From SHXO01 sp964523885 (GTDB lineage: Bacteria > Pseudomonadota > Gammaproteobacteria > Burkholderiales > SHXO01): a DNA stretch of 64,000 bases. The notes under the pieces are model-generated. The model searched no databases and was not told the DNA's origin. It worked only from the letters and a program-made list of their open reading frames with translations. The DNA lies in NCBI GenBank assembly GCA_964523885.1, contig CAZFYX010000020.1:1-64000 (forward strand), given 5' to 3'. A program made the translations under genes and the position numbers. Shown here piece by piece: positions 1 to 9,080 of the stretch (the stretch's first letter is position 1; each line of letters starts with the position of its first letter).

Positions 1-109
1 GGATGTGGCTCCGTTGTGCGCGCCGTGGTGCCCGGGGTGTTCCCCCTCCCCCGCGTGGGGAGTGGGCGGGGGTGTGGGGGACGCGCGCAGCGCGGACAGA
101 CGACGACGC

Positions 110-1546
110 TCAGCTCTTCCGGATCCACGAAAGGTCCGGCCGGCGCAGGTGCCACTGCGTGGCCTGCTCGAACGCGTAGGCGACGCGCAACGCCATCGGC
201 TCCTGGAAGGGCTTGGCGTACACCTGCAGCCCGATGGGCAGGCCGTTCGCGGTGAACCCGCAGGGGAGCGACACGGCGCACAGGCCGAGCAGGTTGCCGA
301 TGCCGGTGTTCCGATGCACCTTCCAGTTGTAATCCATGTAGCGCTGGTTGTCGGTAGCGATCTCGGCCACCGGCGCGGCCGCGGCCATCGTCGTCGGCAC
401 CAGCAGCGCGTCGACGTCGCGCAGCGTCCACTGCACGTCCGCCTGCCATTGCGCGCAGCGGCGCAGCAGGGCGTGATAGTCCGGTGCAGACAGCGTGCGG
501 CCGGTGAGCATGCGCGGGCCGATGAACGGATCGAGCGCATCGAGGTGGTGGTCGAGGAAGCGCTGGTTGGCCACGCACCCTTCCGCGGGGATCAGCAGCG
601 GGCGCTTCTCCTCGGCCCAGGCCGCGGCGACCTCGGGAACGGCCATGCTGTCCACGCGCGCGCCGAGCTCGCGGAAAACGGCCCCGGTTTCGCGCACGGC
701 GCGCTCCACCTCGGCATCGATGCCGTCGAAGAATGTGGTCTCGCAGAACGCGATGCGCAGGCCCTTCACGCCGTCCTTCAACCCGTGCAGTGCGTCCACT
801 GCTGTGAGGCCCAGGGTGGAATCGTCCTGCGGGTCGCTGCCCTGCATGGCTTCGAAGGCCAGTGCCGCGTCCTCGACCGTGCGGGTGATCGGTCCCACGC
901 TGTCCAGCGTCCAGCTCAGCGGGTATACCCCGGCCCGGCTGATGCGCCCGATGGTCGTCTTCAGTCCAACGATCCCGCACAGCGCGGCGGGCACGCGCAC
1001 CGAGCCGCCGGTATCCGTGCCCAGGGCCATGGGCACCAGGCCGGCGGCCACGGCCACCGCGCTGCCGCTCGACGAGCCGCCGGGTGCGTGCGGCACGGCA
1101 TGCCACGGATTGTGCGGCGTGCCCTGGTCCTGGTTGAGTCCCGCCGCACCGTAGGCGAACTGCACGGTGTAGGTCTTGCCCATCAGCACCGTCCCCGCGC
1201 TGGCGAGCCTGCGCACGACGCTGCTGTCGCGCGGTGCGATGTTCTCCGCCAGCAGCCGGGTCCCGGCGGTGGTCGGCACGCCGCGCACGTCGAAGAGGTC
1301 CTTGGCGGCGTACGGGATGCCGTGCATCGGGCCGACGTCGGCGCCGCTGCGGAGCAGCTGATCGGCCGCGCGGGCCTGGGCCAGTGCGCGCTCGGGCAGC
1401 ACGCGGATGAACGCGCGCAGTGCCGGATCGAGTGCGTCGATGCGCGCGAGCAGGGCTTCCACGTATTGCGCCACGCTCAGGCCGCCCGCCTGTAGCCGGC
1501 CAGCCACGCCGGCAATGCTCTCGTACCCGATCTCGCTCCCGTCCAT
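110..1546 (-). CDS. Amidase (amidase-signature family)
   Basis: A 478-residue cytoplasmic hydrolase of the amidase-signature family, which cleaves carboxamides with a Ser-cisSer-Lys triad. The motifs are visible: AAKD near residue 80 (Lys82), GGSSSGS at 156-162, and DTGGS with Ser182 as the likely nucleophile. The length is normal for the family. I chose the ATG at 1546 because GGGAGGAG sits just upstream; the reading frame stays open further upstream but loses family character there. The gene stands alone and diverges from the thioredoxin-chromate transporter run. The substrate cannot be read from the sequence. There is no sign of a GatB or GatC partner, so a GatA role is unlikely. Confidence 0.9.
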   Translation of the reverse strand: MDGSEIGYESIAGVAGRLQAGGLSVAQYVEALLARIDALDPALRAFIRVLPERALAQARAADQLLRSGADVGPMHGIPYAAKDLFDVRGVPTTAGTRLLAENIAPRDSSVVRRLASAGTVLMGKTYTVQFAYGAAGLNQDQGTPHNPWHAVPHAPGGSSSGSAVAVAAGLVPMALGTDTGGSVRVPAALCGIVGLKTTIGRISRAGVYPLSWTLDSVGPITRTVEDAALAFEAMQGSDPQDDSTLGLTAVDALHGLKDGVKGLRIAFCETTFFDGIDAEVERAVRETGAVFRELGARVDSMAVPEVAAAWAEEKRPLLIPAEGCVANQRFLDHHLDALDPFIGPRMLTGRTLSAPDYHALLRRCAQWQADVQWTLRDVDALLVPTTMAAAAPVAEIATDNQRYMDYNWKVHRNTGIGNLLGLCAVSLPCGFTANGLPIGLQVYAKPFQEPMALRVAYAFEQATQWHLRRPDLSWIRKS

Positions 1547-1633
1547 CGCTCCTCCCTCGGCCGCGTTTGCCGTAGCATGCCAGACTCGTGTGCGTACTGC
1601 GGTGGCATGCGAGCTGTGGGGAAGGGAGAGGGA

Positions 1634-1957
1634 ATGGACGGCGACTACGAGAACACGCAGCTGTCGCGGGCGGAGGTCGATGCGCTCCCCGGCGCGACCC
1701 TGCTGGACTTCGGCACCAACTGGTGCGGGCATTGCCGTCGGGCGCGACCGCACATCGCGCAGGCCGTGGCGCTGCATCCGCGACTCCGGCACCTCAAGGT
1801 CGAGGATGGCCCGGGGCGCCGCCTCGGCCGATCGTTCCAGGTCAAGCTGTGGCCGACGCTGGTGTTCCTGAAGGACGGGGTGGAGATCGACCGGTTGGTG
1901 CGGCCCGCCGACCCGGAGGCCGTTGCGCGTGCGCTGAGCCTTCTCGATGCCCGCTGA
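1634..1957 (+). CDS. Thioredoxin-like protein
   Basis: A 107-residue thioredoxin-fold protein with the active site WCGHC (Cys31 and Cys34) and a KLWPTLVFL stretch carrying the conserved cis-proline region. I see no signal peptide, so it is probably a cytoplasmic dithiol reductase. The ATG at 1634 is preferred over an upstream in-frame ATG at 1577 because GGGAGAGGG lies right before it and the upstream 19 residues are not thioredoxin-like. Its 3-prime end overlaps the chromate transporter start by 11 bases, so the two are almost certainly co-transcribed. A role in keeping thiols reduced during metal or oxidative stress is an inference from that linkage. Confidence 0.85.
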   Translation: MDGDYENTQLSRAEVDALPGATLLDFGTNWCGHCRRARPHIAQAVALHPRLRHLKVEDGPGRRLGRSFQVKLWPTLVFLKDGVEIDRLVRPADPEAVARALSLLDAR

Positions 1958-3167
1958 ATCCGCTTCGCCAGACCGGCGCAGCTGGTCATCCGGCAGGGCC
2001 GCCGAGACCTTCACCACCTTCCTCAGGCTGGGCCTGACCTCGTTCGGCGGCCCCATCGCCCACATCGGCTACTTCCGGCGTGAGCTGGTGGAGCGGCGCA
2101 AGTGGCTGGACGAGAGCGAGTTCGCCCAGCTGCTCGCGCTCTGCCAGTTCCTGCCCGGTCCCGCGAGCAGCCAGATGGGCTTCAGCCTGGGGCTGCTGCG
2201 CGCCGGTTGGCCGGGTGCATTCGCGGCCTTCCTCGCCTTCACGCTGCCCTCGGCCATGCTGTTGTTTGCCTTCGCGGCACTGCTGCCTGCGATTTCGCAC
2301 GGCGCGGGCGAGGCCGCCCTGCACGGCCTGAAACTGGTGGCGCTCTGCGTGGTCGCGCAAGGGGTGCTCGGGATGGCGAGGACGCTGTGCCCGGATGCGC
2401 CGCGCGCCACCATCGCTGCGCTCGGGGCGGGAATCATCCTGGTCGCGGGCCACGCGTGGGTGCAACTGCTCGTCGTCGCCGCGGGCGCCGCGGCCGGGCT
2501 CGTTTTCTGCCGTAACGTGCAACCAATCGCCGGCGGTGGTCTGGCGCTGCGCTACGGCCCTCGTCTCGGCTGGACGCTGCTCGCCGTGTTCGCGCTGCTG
2601 CTGCTCGGCCTGCCGGCGATCGGGCACGGCCAGGGGCTGGCTGCGGTGGCGCAGGCGTTCTATCGCGCGGGAGCGCTGGTGTTCGGCGGGGGCCACGTCG
2701 TGCTGCCGTTGCTCGAGGAGAGCGTGGTCGCACCGGGTTGGATCTCGCGCGACGAGTTCCTCGCCGGCTATGGCGCCGCGCAAGCGGTGCCGGGACCGAT
2801 GTTCACCATCTCGGCTTATCTCGGGGCACGGCTCCCGGGAGCCGAAGGGGGAATCGTTGGCGCGACGGTGGCGCTGGTGGCGATCTTCCTGCCGGGGTTC
2901 CTGCTGGTCACCGGCGTATTGCCCCTGTGGCGGCAGATCGCGGGCCGGCCGGTTGCCGCGCGTGCGATCGCGGGGGTGAACGCCGCCGTGGTGGGTCTGT
3001 TGGGCGCGGCGCTCTACGATCCCGTCTGGGTGAGCGCCGTGCGAGCGCCCGTGGATCTCGCCATCGCGCTCGCCGGCTTCACGCTGCTCGTCGCGTGGCG
3101 GGTGTCGGCGCTGCTGGTCGTGCTGTGGTGCGTGGTCGCGAGCGTAGGCGTCTGGCTGCTGCGCTGA
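1947..3167 (+). CDS. chrA: Chromate transporter, CHR family
   Basis: A 406-residue inner-membrane protein of the long (two-domain) CHR family, whose characterised members export chromate. Both halves carry the family signatures: an N-terminal half with FGGPIAHIGYF and FLPGPASSQM, and a C-terminal half with FGGGHVVLPLLE and AVPGPMFTISA. About ten hydrophobic segments are visible. The ATG at 1947 lies inside the 3-prime end of the thioredoxin gene, and the ECF sigma factor gene follows after 14 bases. Substrate specificity within CHR (chromate, sulfate or another oxyanion) cannot be decided from sequence. Confidence 0.9.
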   Translation: MPAESASPDRRSWSSGRAAETFTTFLRLGLTSFGGPIAHIGYFRRELVERRKWLDESEFAQLLALCQFLPGPASSQMGFSLGLLRAGWPGAFAAFLAFTLPSAMLLFAFAALLPAISHGAGEAALHGLKLVALCVVAQGVLGMARTLCPDAPRATIAALGAGIILVAGHAWVQLLVVAAGAAAGLVFCRNVQPIAGGGLALRYGPRLGWTLLAVFALLLLGLPAIGHGQGLAAVAQAFYRAGALVFGGGHVVLPLLEESVVAPGWISRDEFLAGYGAAQAVPGPMFTISAYLGARLPGAEGGIVGATVALVAIFLPGFLLVTGVLPLWRQIAGRPVAARAIAGVNAAVVGLLGAALYDPVWVSAVRAPVDLAIALAGFTLLVAWRVSALLVVLWCVVASVGVWLLR

Positions 3168-3181
3168 GTTGGAGAATTCTT

Positions 3182-4426
3182 ATGTCGGAGGCCGGCGCCG
3201 AGGCGGTGGTCGAGGAGGTCTGGCGGGTCGAGTCCCGGCGCGTGCTCGCCACGCTGATCCGATTGCTCGGAGACTTCGATCTCGCCGAGGAGGCCCTGCA
3301 GGATGCCTTCCGCGCCGCGCTCGAGCAGTGGCCGCATGAAGGCGTTCCCGGCAATCCGCGCGCATGGCTCGTTTCGGCCGGCCGGTTCAAGGCGATCGAC
3401 GGCATCCGTCGCCGTGCACGCTTCGACACCTGGGACGATGTGGCCGAGCGGGTCGAGGCGATTCCCGACGAGCGCGCCGAACTGCACGAGCGCGACAGCG
3501 TCGAGGACGACCAGCTGCGGCTGATCTTCACCTGCTGTCACCCGGCGCTCGCGCCCGAAGCGCAGATCGCGCTGACGCTGCGGGAGGTGTGCGGCCTGGC
3601 GACCGAGGAGATCGCGCGAGCCTTCCTCGCCGCACCCGCGACGCTCGCGCAGCGCATCGTGCGCGCCAAGGCGAAGATCCGCGACGCGCGCATTCCCTAT
3701 CGCGTCCCCGAGCGTGACGAACTGCCCGAGCGGCTGGACAGCGTGCTGCGCGTGATCTACCTGGTGTTCAACGAGGGCTACTCGGCCTCGGCCGGCAGCA
3801 CGCTCACCCGGCACGACCTGTCCACCGAGGCGATCCGGCTCGGACGGCTGCTCGTGGACCTGCTGGCCGAGCCGGAGGCCGTCGCGCTGCTGGGCTTGAT
3901 GCTCCTGCACGAGTCGCGGCGGGCCGCGCGCACCTCGCCGCAAGGCGATATCGTCCTGCTGGAAGAGCAGGACCGCGGCCGGTGGAATCGCGAGCAGATC
4001 CTCGAGGGTCTTGCACTGGCGCGCCGGGCGCTGTCCGCACCGCAGGTCGGTCCCTATGCGCTGCAGGCTGCGATCGCTGCGGTGCACGCAGACGCGGCAA
4101 GCGCCGCGGCGACCGACTGGGCACGCATCGTGATGCTCTATGACCTGCTGCTGCGCGCCGAGCCTTCGCCCGTCGTCGAGCTGAACCGTGCGGTGGCGGT
4201 GGCAATGCGCGACGGTCCGGAAGAGGCACTCGCGCTCGTGGACGGGATTCTGGCGCGGGGCGAGCTGACCAACTATCACCTGGCGCACGCGACTCGCGCC
4301 GAGATGCTGCGGCGGCTGGACCGGCCTGCACAAGCCCGGGCTGCCTACCAGCGCGTGCTGGAGCTGGTGCGGCAGGAGCCCGAGCGCCGCTTCATCGAGC
4401 GCCGCCTGGCGCAGCTGCCCGGGTAA
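3182..4426 (+). CDS. ECF sigma factor, ECF42 type
   Basis: A 414-residue RNA polymerase sigma factor. Region 2 lies at about residues 14-80 (DLAEEALQDAFRAALEQW) and region 4 at about 115-165 (LRLIFTCCHPAL, then LREVCGLATEEIARAFL). A long C-terminal helical extension of about 230 residues (VIYLVFNEGYSAS onward) is typical of the ECF42 group and is thought to be TPR-like and needed for activity. No anti-sigma factor is adjacent, as is usual for the group. The ATG at 3182 follows TTGGAGAA. The frame is open further upstream over chrA, but that part is antiparallel noise. The downstream VOC and DGPF/YCII genes are the classical partners and probable targets. The trigger is unknown. Confidence 0.92.
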   Translation: MSEAGAEAVVEEVWRVESRRVLATLIRLLGDFDLAEEALQDAFRAALEQWPHEGVPGNPRAWLVSAGRFKAIDGIRRRARFDTWDDVAERVEAIPDERAELHERDSVEDDQLRLIFTCCHPALAPEAQIALTLREVCGLATEEIARAFLAAPATLAQRIVRAKAKIRDARIPYRVPERDELPERLDSVLRVIYLVFNEGYSASAGSTLTRHDLSTEAIRLGRLLVDLLAEPEAVALLGLMLLHESRRAARTSPQGDIVLLEEQDRGRWNREQILEGLALARRALSAPQVGPYALQAAIAAVHADAASAAATDWARIVMLYDLLLRAEPSPVVELNRAVAVAMRDGPEEALALVDGILARGELTNYHLAHATRAEMLRRLDRPAQARAAYQRVLELVRQEPERRFIERRLAQLPG

Positions 4427-4443
4427 CCGAGCTGCGCAGGCGG

Positions 4444-4470
4444 TGTCGATCTGGCGGCCTGCCAAACGAC
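4444..4470 (+). promoter_or_regulatory. Candidate ECF42-dependent promoter
   Basis: TGTCGA at 4444-4449 is followed after 17 bases by CGAC at 4467-4470. It lies in the 78-base gap between the sigma factor gene and the VOC gene, about 35 bases before the latter's start codon. As I recall, ECF42 promoters carry TGTCGA at -35 and a CGA-type -10. The position and match fit self-contained control of the VOC-YCII pair. Confidence 0.55.
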
Positions 4471-4504
4471 AAGCGTTGGCGATGACTCGATCGAGGAGAA
4501 ACCC

Positions 4505-4918
4505 ATGAACGTGGAGCCGTACCTGTTCTTCGAGGGGCGCTGCGAGGAAGCGCTCGAGTTCTACAAGCAGGCCCTGGACGCGGAAGTCACGATGCTGATG
4601 CGCTACCGGGAGAGTCCCGAACCGCCGCCGCCGGGAATGCTGCCGCCGGGCTCGGAGCACAAGATCATGCATGCGAGCCTGAACATCGGCGGGGCGACCG
4701 TGATGGCGTCGGACGGTTCGTGCGGCGGCAAGCCGGGCTTCCAGGGCTTCTCGATCTCGCTGGGACTCGCGAGCGAAGCCGACGCCCGCCGCTTCTTCGA
4801 TGCGCTCTCCGACGGCGGCAAGGTCCGGATGCCGCTCGGGAAGACCTTCTGGTCGCCGTGCTTCGGCATGCTCGAGGATCGTTTCGGGGTGGGCTGGATG
4901 ATCAACGTGCTGGCGTGA
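4505..4918 (+). CDS. VOC family protein, PhnB-like
   Basis: A 137-residue protein of the glyoxalase/bleomycin-resistance (vicinal oxygen chelate) superfamily, PhnB/3-demethylubiquinone-methyltransferase-like branch. It begins with the typical PYLFFEGRCEEALEFYKQAL and ends with FGMLEDRFGVGWMINV. GAGGAG lies six bases before the ATG. It follows the ECF42 sigma factor and precedes the YCII gene by 14 bases, so the two form a unit. The biochemical activity of these ECF-linked VOC proteins is not known; a role in small-molecule or toxin binding is only an inference. Confidence 0.88.
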   Translation: MNVEPYLFFEGRCEEALEFYKQALDAEVTMLMRYRESPEPPPPGMLPPGSEHKIMHASLNIGGATVMASDGSCGGKPGFQGFSISLGLASEADARRFFDALSDGGKVRMPLGKTFWSPCFGMLEDRFGVGWMINVLA

Positions 4919-4932
4919 GCGGAGCGGACAGG

Positions 4933-5355
4933 ATGCGATTCATGATGCTGATGATCCCCGGCGGCTACGAGAAGGCGCAACCGGGCACGACGCCGGACCC
5001 CGAGCGGGTGGTCGAGATGATGAAGTACAACGAGGCGCTGCAGAAGGCGGGGGTGCTGCTGTCGCTCGACGGGCTGCACCCGCTCTCCGCCGGTGCGCGC
5101 GTGTCGTTCTCCAACCGCAAGCCGACCGTGACCGACGGTCCCTTCGTCGAGGCGAAGGAGGTGATCGGCGGCTACTGGATGATCCGGGTGAAGTCGAAGG
5201 AGGAGGCCATCGAGTGGGCCAGGCGGTGCCCCGCCTCCGATAACGAGGTCATCGAACTGCGCCAGGTGTTCGAGATGGAGGATTTTCCGGCCGACGTGCA
5301 GGAGGCGGCGGCCGGGTTCGAGGAGCTGCAGAAGGCGGGGCAGGCGTCGAGGTAG
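4933..5355 (+). CDS. YCII-related DGPF protein
   Basis: A 140-residue YCII-superfamily protein with the diagnostic TDGPFVEAKEVIGGYW stretch in the middle and a ferredoxin-like fold expected from the family. The function is unknown, although DGPF proteins are the conserved companions of ECF41/ECF42 sigma factors. The ATG at 4933 is preceded by GGAGCGGACAGG, only 14 bases after the VOC stop. Co-transcription with the VOC gene from the candidate ECF42 promoter is likely. Confidence 0.88.
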   Translation: MRFMMLMIPGGYEKAQPGTTPDPERVVEMMKYNEALQKAGVLLSLDGLHPLSAGARVSFSNRKPTVTDGPFVEAKEVIGGYWMIRVKSKEEAIEWARRCPASDNEVIELRQVFEMEDFPADVQEAAAGFEELQKAGQASR

Positions 5356-5939
5356 AACCTGCAGGTGGCGCCATCGTCGGCAGCTGGAAGAGCGTGAGTC
5401 GAAGCTGCCGCCGTCGGTGCCCCGGGACGCGCCCGGAACGGGACGGTCGCCAAGGGCTTCACGTCACCGCAGCCCGGTCCGAACCGACGGGCCCGGTCAG
5501 AATTCCGCTCGAGGGGTTCAAGGTCGACCGGCATGTTGCCTGGGATGCCGGGCGGGTGTGGCGGGGCCGACGGGTGCGCAGTGCCGGCGGCGGGCCGCAC
5601 GCCATCGGGATCCGCAGAACACTTTCACGGTCAACGCGTTAGGATTGCCCGGCGCGGCGCCACCGGCTGGCCTCGGCTTACCCCGGCGGGGCGCGTGGCC
5701 CCACCCGGGAGATCGACTCCCCATCCTGCAATCGTCGCGGCCGCGCCGCGCCGAGGTCACGATCTTTCGGGCACGCCGTGGCGCTCCCGCCGGCCCGGGT
5801 CTTGCTCGGGGCAACCCCGGGCACGATCGTTCGGCCGCCATCAGCCGGACAACCTGGAGGGTGGGACAGGCCCTCAACGCCGGTCTGACCCGGCGGGCGA
5901 TGGCCAGCCTGCGCGCCGGGCGCCCGGCTTCGGAACGCC
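5356..5939. other. 584-base gap, no recognisable gene
   Basis: Several short open frames cross this stretch on both strands, but none has a ribosome-binding site plus a protein-like sequence that I recognise. No repeat, hairpin terminator or RNA gene is apparent. It presumably holds the promoter of the GGDEF-EAL gene that starts at 5940. Confidence 0.5.
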
Positions 5940-8069
5940 ATGCAACTCAGCATACATCCCGTCAGCATCCGGTCTGCTCAAGAGCGTGATGAGTCCCGCT
6001 TCGAGGCGATGTTCGCCCAGGCCATGGTCGCCCTCGCGTACACGGACCTCGAAGGCCGCTTCATCGAAGCGAACCGGAAGCTGTGCGAGCTGCTTGGTTA
6101 CACGGCGGAGGAGTTGCGCGGCCTCACCACATCCGAGTTGACCCACCCCGATGAGCGCGCGGAGCAGGAACGGCTCACCCGTAACCTGCTGGAGAGCAAC
6201 CACACATCCATCAGCAGCGAGACCCGCTACTGCAGGCGGGACGGCGAGTTCCTGTGGATCCGCCGGACGGCGACCCTGCTGGTCGGGCTCCAACACAGCG
6301 AGCCCCGCCTGGTCCAGGTATTCGAGCAGACTGCCGAGCGCCGCGAGCTGGAAGAGCGGTTCCGCGCGACGTTCGATCATGCGTCCGTGGGGATCATGCA
6401 CAGCTCGCTCGACCGTCGCATCCTCGCCGTGAACCGGAAGTTCTGCGAGATGGTCGGCTACTCCGCGGAAGAGCTTCAGCTCGGGTCGGTGAAGCGCCTG
6501 CACCACCCCGAAGATTCCGATGCCGACCAGGCCTTCGAGAAGCAGCTGGTCGCCGGAGAGATCGACAGCTTCTCGTTCGAGAAGCGCTACGTGCGCAAGG
6601 ACGGCAGCGTATTCTGGGCGAATCGCCGGGTGTCCATGGCGAGGGACGAGCAGGGCCGGCCCAGGTACTTCATCCGCGTGATCGAGGACATCTCGGCGCG
6701 GAAGGAGGCGGAGTCGAAGCTCAAGTACGTGGCGCACCACGATGCGCTGACAGACCTGCCGAACCGGACCCTGATCCGCGAGCATCTGACCGCCGCGCTG
6801 GCGCGCTCGGCACGCAACGACCGGGGTCTCGCGGTGCTGTTCGTCGACCTCGATGGCTTCAAGCTCGCCAACGATACCTACGGCCATGAAGCGGGAGACC
6901 TGCTGCTCCAGACCGTCGCGAGCCGCATGCGGGCGCAGCTGCGCCAGGGCGATCTGGCGGGACGGCTGGCCGGCGACGAGTTCGTCGTGATCTGCGAAGA
7001 TCTCGAGGATGAGGCGGGGATCTCGGGGCTCGCCCAGCGCATCAAGGATGCGCTGCGGCAGCCCGTCGCCTTTCGTGACACGCAGCTGGTCGTGACGGCG
7101 AGCATCGGCATCGCCATCGGTCACGGCAGCAGTCAGTCGGTGGATGGGCTGCTCGCGGCAGCCGATACGGCCATGTACGGGGTCAAGGGCAAGGGCGGCG
7201 ACGGCTGGCAGTTCTTCTCGGACGCGCTGCAGACCCAGGCCCAGCAGCGCATCGCCATCACCCATGGCCTGCGCTTCGCCATCGAGCGCAACGAGCTCTA
7301 TCCGCGCTTCCAGCCCATCGTTTCGGCGCAGAACGGGACGGTGGTGGGGGCAGAGCTGCTGCTGCGCTGGCGTTCAGCGGATGGCGATATATCACCTGCG
7401 ATCTTCATTCCGATCGCCGAGATGACGCGTTCGATCCTGCCGATCGGGCGCTGGGTGTTCCGCGAAGGTTGCCGGGCGCAGACCGCATGGCGGCAGCGTT
7501 GGGGGGATCAGGCGCCGTATGTATCCGTCAACGTGTCGGCCCGGCAGTTGAGCGAAGAGACGCTCGTTCGCGATTTCACGGAGATCCTCCAGGCGACCGG
7601 GGCGGACCCGCACCGGATCCAGGTCGAAGTGACCGAAACGGCGCTCATGGGAGATGTCGAAGCCGGTGCCCGGGCCCTGGACGACCTCTCGCGCCTCGGG
7701 TTGCGCATCGCAATCGACGACTTCGGCACGGGATACTCCTCCCTGGCCCAGCTGACCCGGTTGCCGGTCAGCATCCTGAAGATCGATACCACGTTCGTCG
7801 CCGGCATGGAACAGGGCCGCGAAGGCCGGACCGTGGTCAGCGCCATCATCGGTCTGGGCCGGGCGCTGGGCCTGCAGCTGGTGGCCGAGGGCGTGGAAAC
7901 CGCAGGCCAGCTGCTCGAACTGCGCGCGTTCGGATGCGACCTGTTCCAGGGCTACTATTTCCATCGTCCGCTCGACGAGGCGAGCTTCATCGCCGTGGTC
8001 GACGGCGAACTGGCGGACGGCAGCCCCGATCCGGTCACCGGCCGGTTGTCGCTCCCCGCGGGCGGGTAG
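5940..8069 (+). CDS. PAS-PAS-GGDEF-EAL signalling protein
   Basis: A 709-residue cyclic-di-GMP turnover protein with no membrane segment. Two PAS domains lie at about residues 20-130 and 140-255, the GGDEF domain at about 260-420 and the EAL domain at about 435-690. The GGDEF signature reads AGDEF (344-348), and the inhibitory-site motif RQGD (335-338) lies exactly five residues before it. The EAL signature is ELL (Glu472). The other catalytic motifs are present: TETALM, DDFGTG with Asp593-594, VAEGVE, and CDLFQG. A phosphodiesterase activity is plausible, and the cyclase may be active or regulatory. The start codon has no clear Shine-Dalgarno sequence, so the exact N-terminus is uncertain. 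It is a stand-alone gene. Confidence 0.93.
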   Translation: MQLSIHPVSIRSAQERDESRFEAMFAQAMVALAYTDLEGRFIEANRKLCELLGYTAEELRGLTTSELTHPDERAEQERLTRNLLESNHTSISSETRYCRRDGEFLWIRRTATLLVGLQHSEPRLVQVFEQTAERRELEERFRATFDHASVGIMHSSLDRRILAVNRKFCEMVGYSAEELQLGSVKRLHHPEDSDADQAFEKQLVAGEIDSFSFEKRYVRKDGSVFWANRRVSMARDEQGRPRYFIRVIEDISARKEAESKLKYVAHHDALTDLPNRTLIREHLTAALARSARNDRGLAVLFVDLDGFKLANDTYGHEAGDLLLQTVASRMRAQLRQGDLAGRLAGDEFVVICEDLEDEAGISGLAQRIKDALRQPVAFRDTQLVVTASIGIAIGHGSSQSVDGLLAAADTAMYGVKGKGGDGWQFFSDALQTQAQQRIAITHGLRFAIERNELYPRFQPIVSAQNGTVVGAELLLRWRSADGDISPAIFIPIAEMTRSILPIGRWVFREGCRAQTAWRQRWGDQAPYVSVNVSARQLSEETLVRDFTEILQATGADPHRIQVEVTETALMGDVEAGARALDDLSRLGLRIAIDDFGTGYSSLAQLTRLPVSILKIDTTFVAGMEQGREGRTVVSAIIGLGRALGLQLVAEGVETAGQLLELRAFGCDLFQGYYFHRPLDEASFIAVVDGELADGSPDPVTGRLSLPAGG

Positions 8070-8108
8070 TCACCGCCGCGACCCCGCGCTCGACGGGGGG
8101 GCGTTGAG

Positions 8109-8954
8109 TCATCCCTCCGCCCCGGGCGGCCACCCGGCCAAGTCGCGCGGCCACCGGGCGAGGAAGGCGCGATGGTGCCGCAGCAGGTCGTCGGCGCCAT
8201 CATCCCGGGCCAGCTGTGAAGGGCGGAAGCCGGAGCGCACCTCCAGCACCCGCACCTGCCGCGCAGTCACGCTGAAGCGCACGCGCCACTCCTTCACCGA
8301 GAGCTGCAGACAATCTTCCAGCTGGCGGATGCGGCGATACGGATGGGGCGCCGGACCGAGCGCGAGCGTGGTCCGGATGCGCTCGCCGATCGCGAGCCCG
8401 GCGTGCGTCTCGATCCACGCGGCCTGCTCCGCGGCGAGCGGATCGAAGTCCACCGCATAAGCCCGCAGCGGATCTGACGGTCGACCGTCACCGGTGAGCG
8501 TGCGCCCTTCGTCCTCCAGCCAGCCGTTGCCCGCGTGCGGGTGCGCATCGGTGTAGGCAATGTAGGGCTTGAGGTCGAGCACCGGCGTGCCGTCCAGCAT
8601 GTCCGCGTCGCGAATATGCAGCGTCAAGGCTTCGACGCGTTCCAGGCGCACCACCGACATTCCGATCGGGTTGGGTCGGTGCGGCGAGCGGGTCGCGAAG
8701 ACGCCCTTGCGACCCGTCGTGCTTCGTGGCGGCAGCACCTTGGGCCGCCAGCCGGCGTTCTGGTGGAACCAGAACAGGACCCAGATCAACTCCCAGTGCG
8801 CGAGATCCTCGAGGGCGTGCTCGTAGTTGCGGCCCGGCAGCAGCTCGATCCGCGCCGGTGTGCCCTCCGCTGCCCGTGGCTGCCGTGCGGCCTGCACTTT
8901 CGTGGCCAGCGGGCTGTGCACGAATCCGATGGGGTCGAGTGCCAGGCGATCCAT
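8109..8954 (-). CDS. trmO: tRNA t6A37 N6-methyltransferase TrmO
   Basis: A 281-residue protein of the TsaA/YaeB family, which uses S-adenosylmethionine to methylate N6-threonylcarbamoyladenosine at position 37 of certain tRNAs. Family motifs are present: the N-terminal IGFVHSPL, the central RSPHRPNPIGMSVV, and DGTPVLDLKPYIAYTDA. It is longer than the roughly 235 residues of the E. coli protein because of a C-terminal extension. The ATG at 8954 lacks a strong ribosome-binding site, but it places the conserved start of the domain nine residues in. It converges with the GGDEF-EAL gene across a 39-base gap. Confidence 0.9.
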   Translation of the reverse strand: MDRLALDPIGFVHSPLATKVQAARQPRAAEGTPARIELLPGRNYEHALEDLAHWELIWVLFWFHQNAGWRPKVLPPRSTTGRKGVFATRSPHRPNPIGMSVVRLERVEALTLHIRDADMLDGTPVLDLKPYIAYTDAHPHAGNGWLEDEGRTLTGDGRPSDPLRAYAVDFDPLAAEQAAWIETHAGLAIGERIRTTLALGPAPHPYRRIRQLEDCLQLSVKEWRVRFSVTARQVRVLEVRSGFRPSQLARDDGADDLLRHHRAFLARWPRDLAGWPPGAEG

Positions 8955-9080
8955 GTGCTGAACCCGCGTTGGAAACCCCTCGAGGGATCAAGCAGGGGGA
9001 CGGTTGCCGCAGGCGCCGCATGATACTGTTCGCGACCGGCGCGGACAAGGCCGGCGATCCTGATCGATACGCTGCACTCG

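Noticed and set aside
5417..5989. Plus-strand frame of 190 codons in the gap before the GGDEF-EAL gene
   Set aside because: There is no ribosome-binding site and it reads as low-complexity Arg/Pro/Gly sequence with no recognisable family.
8082..8098. Short CCCCG/CGGGG hairpin between the GGDEF-EAL and trmO genes
   Set aside because: The stem is only five bases with no T-run, too weak to call a terminator.
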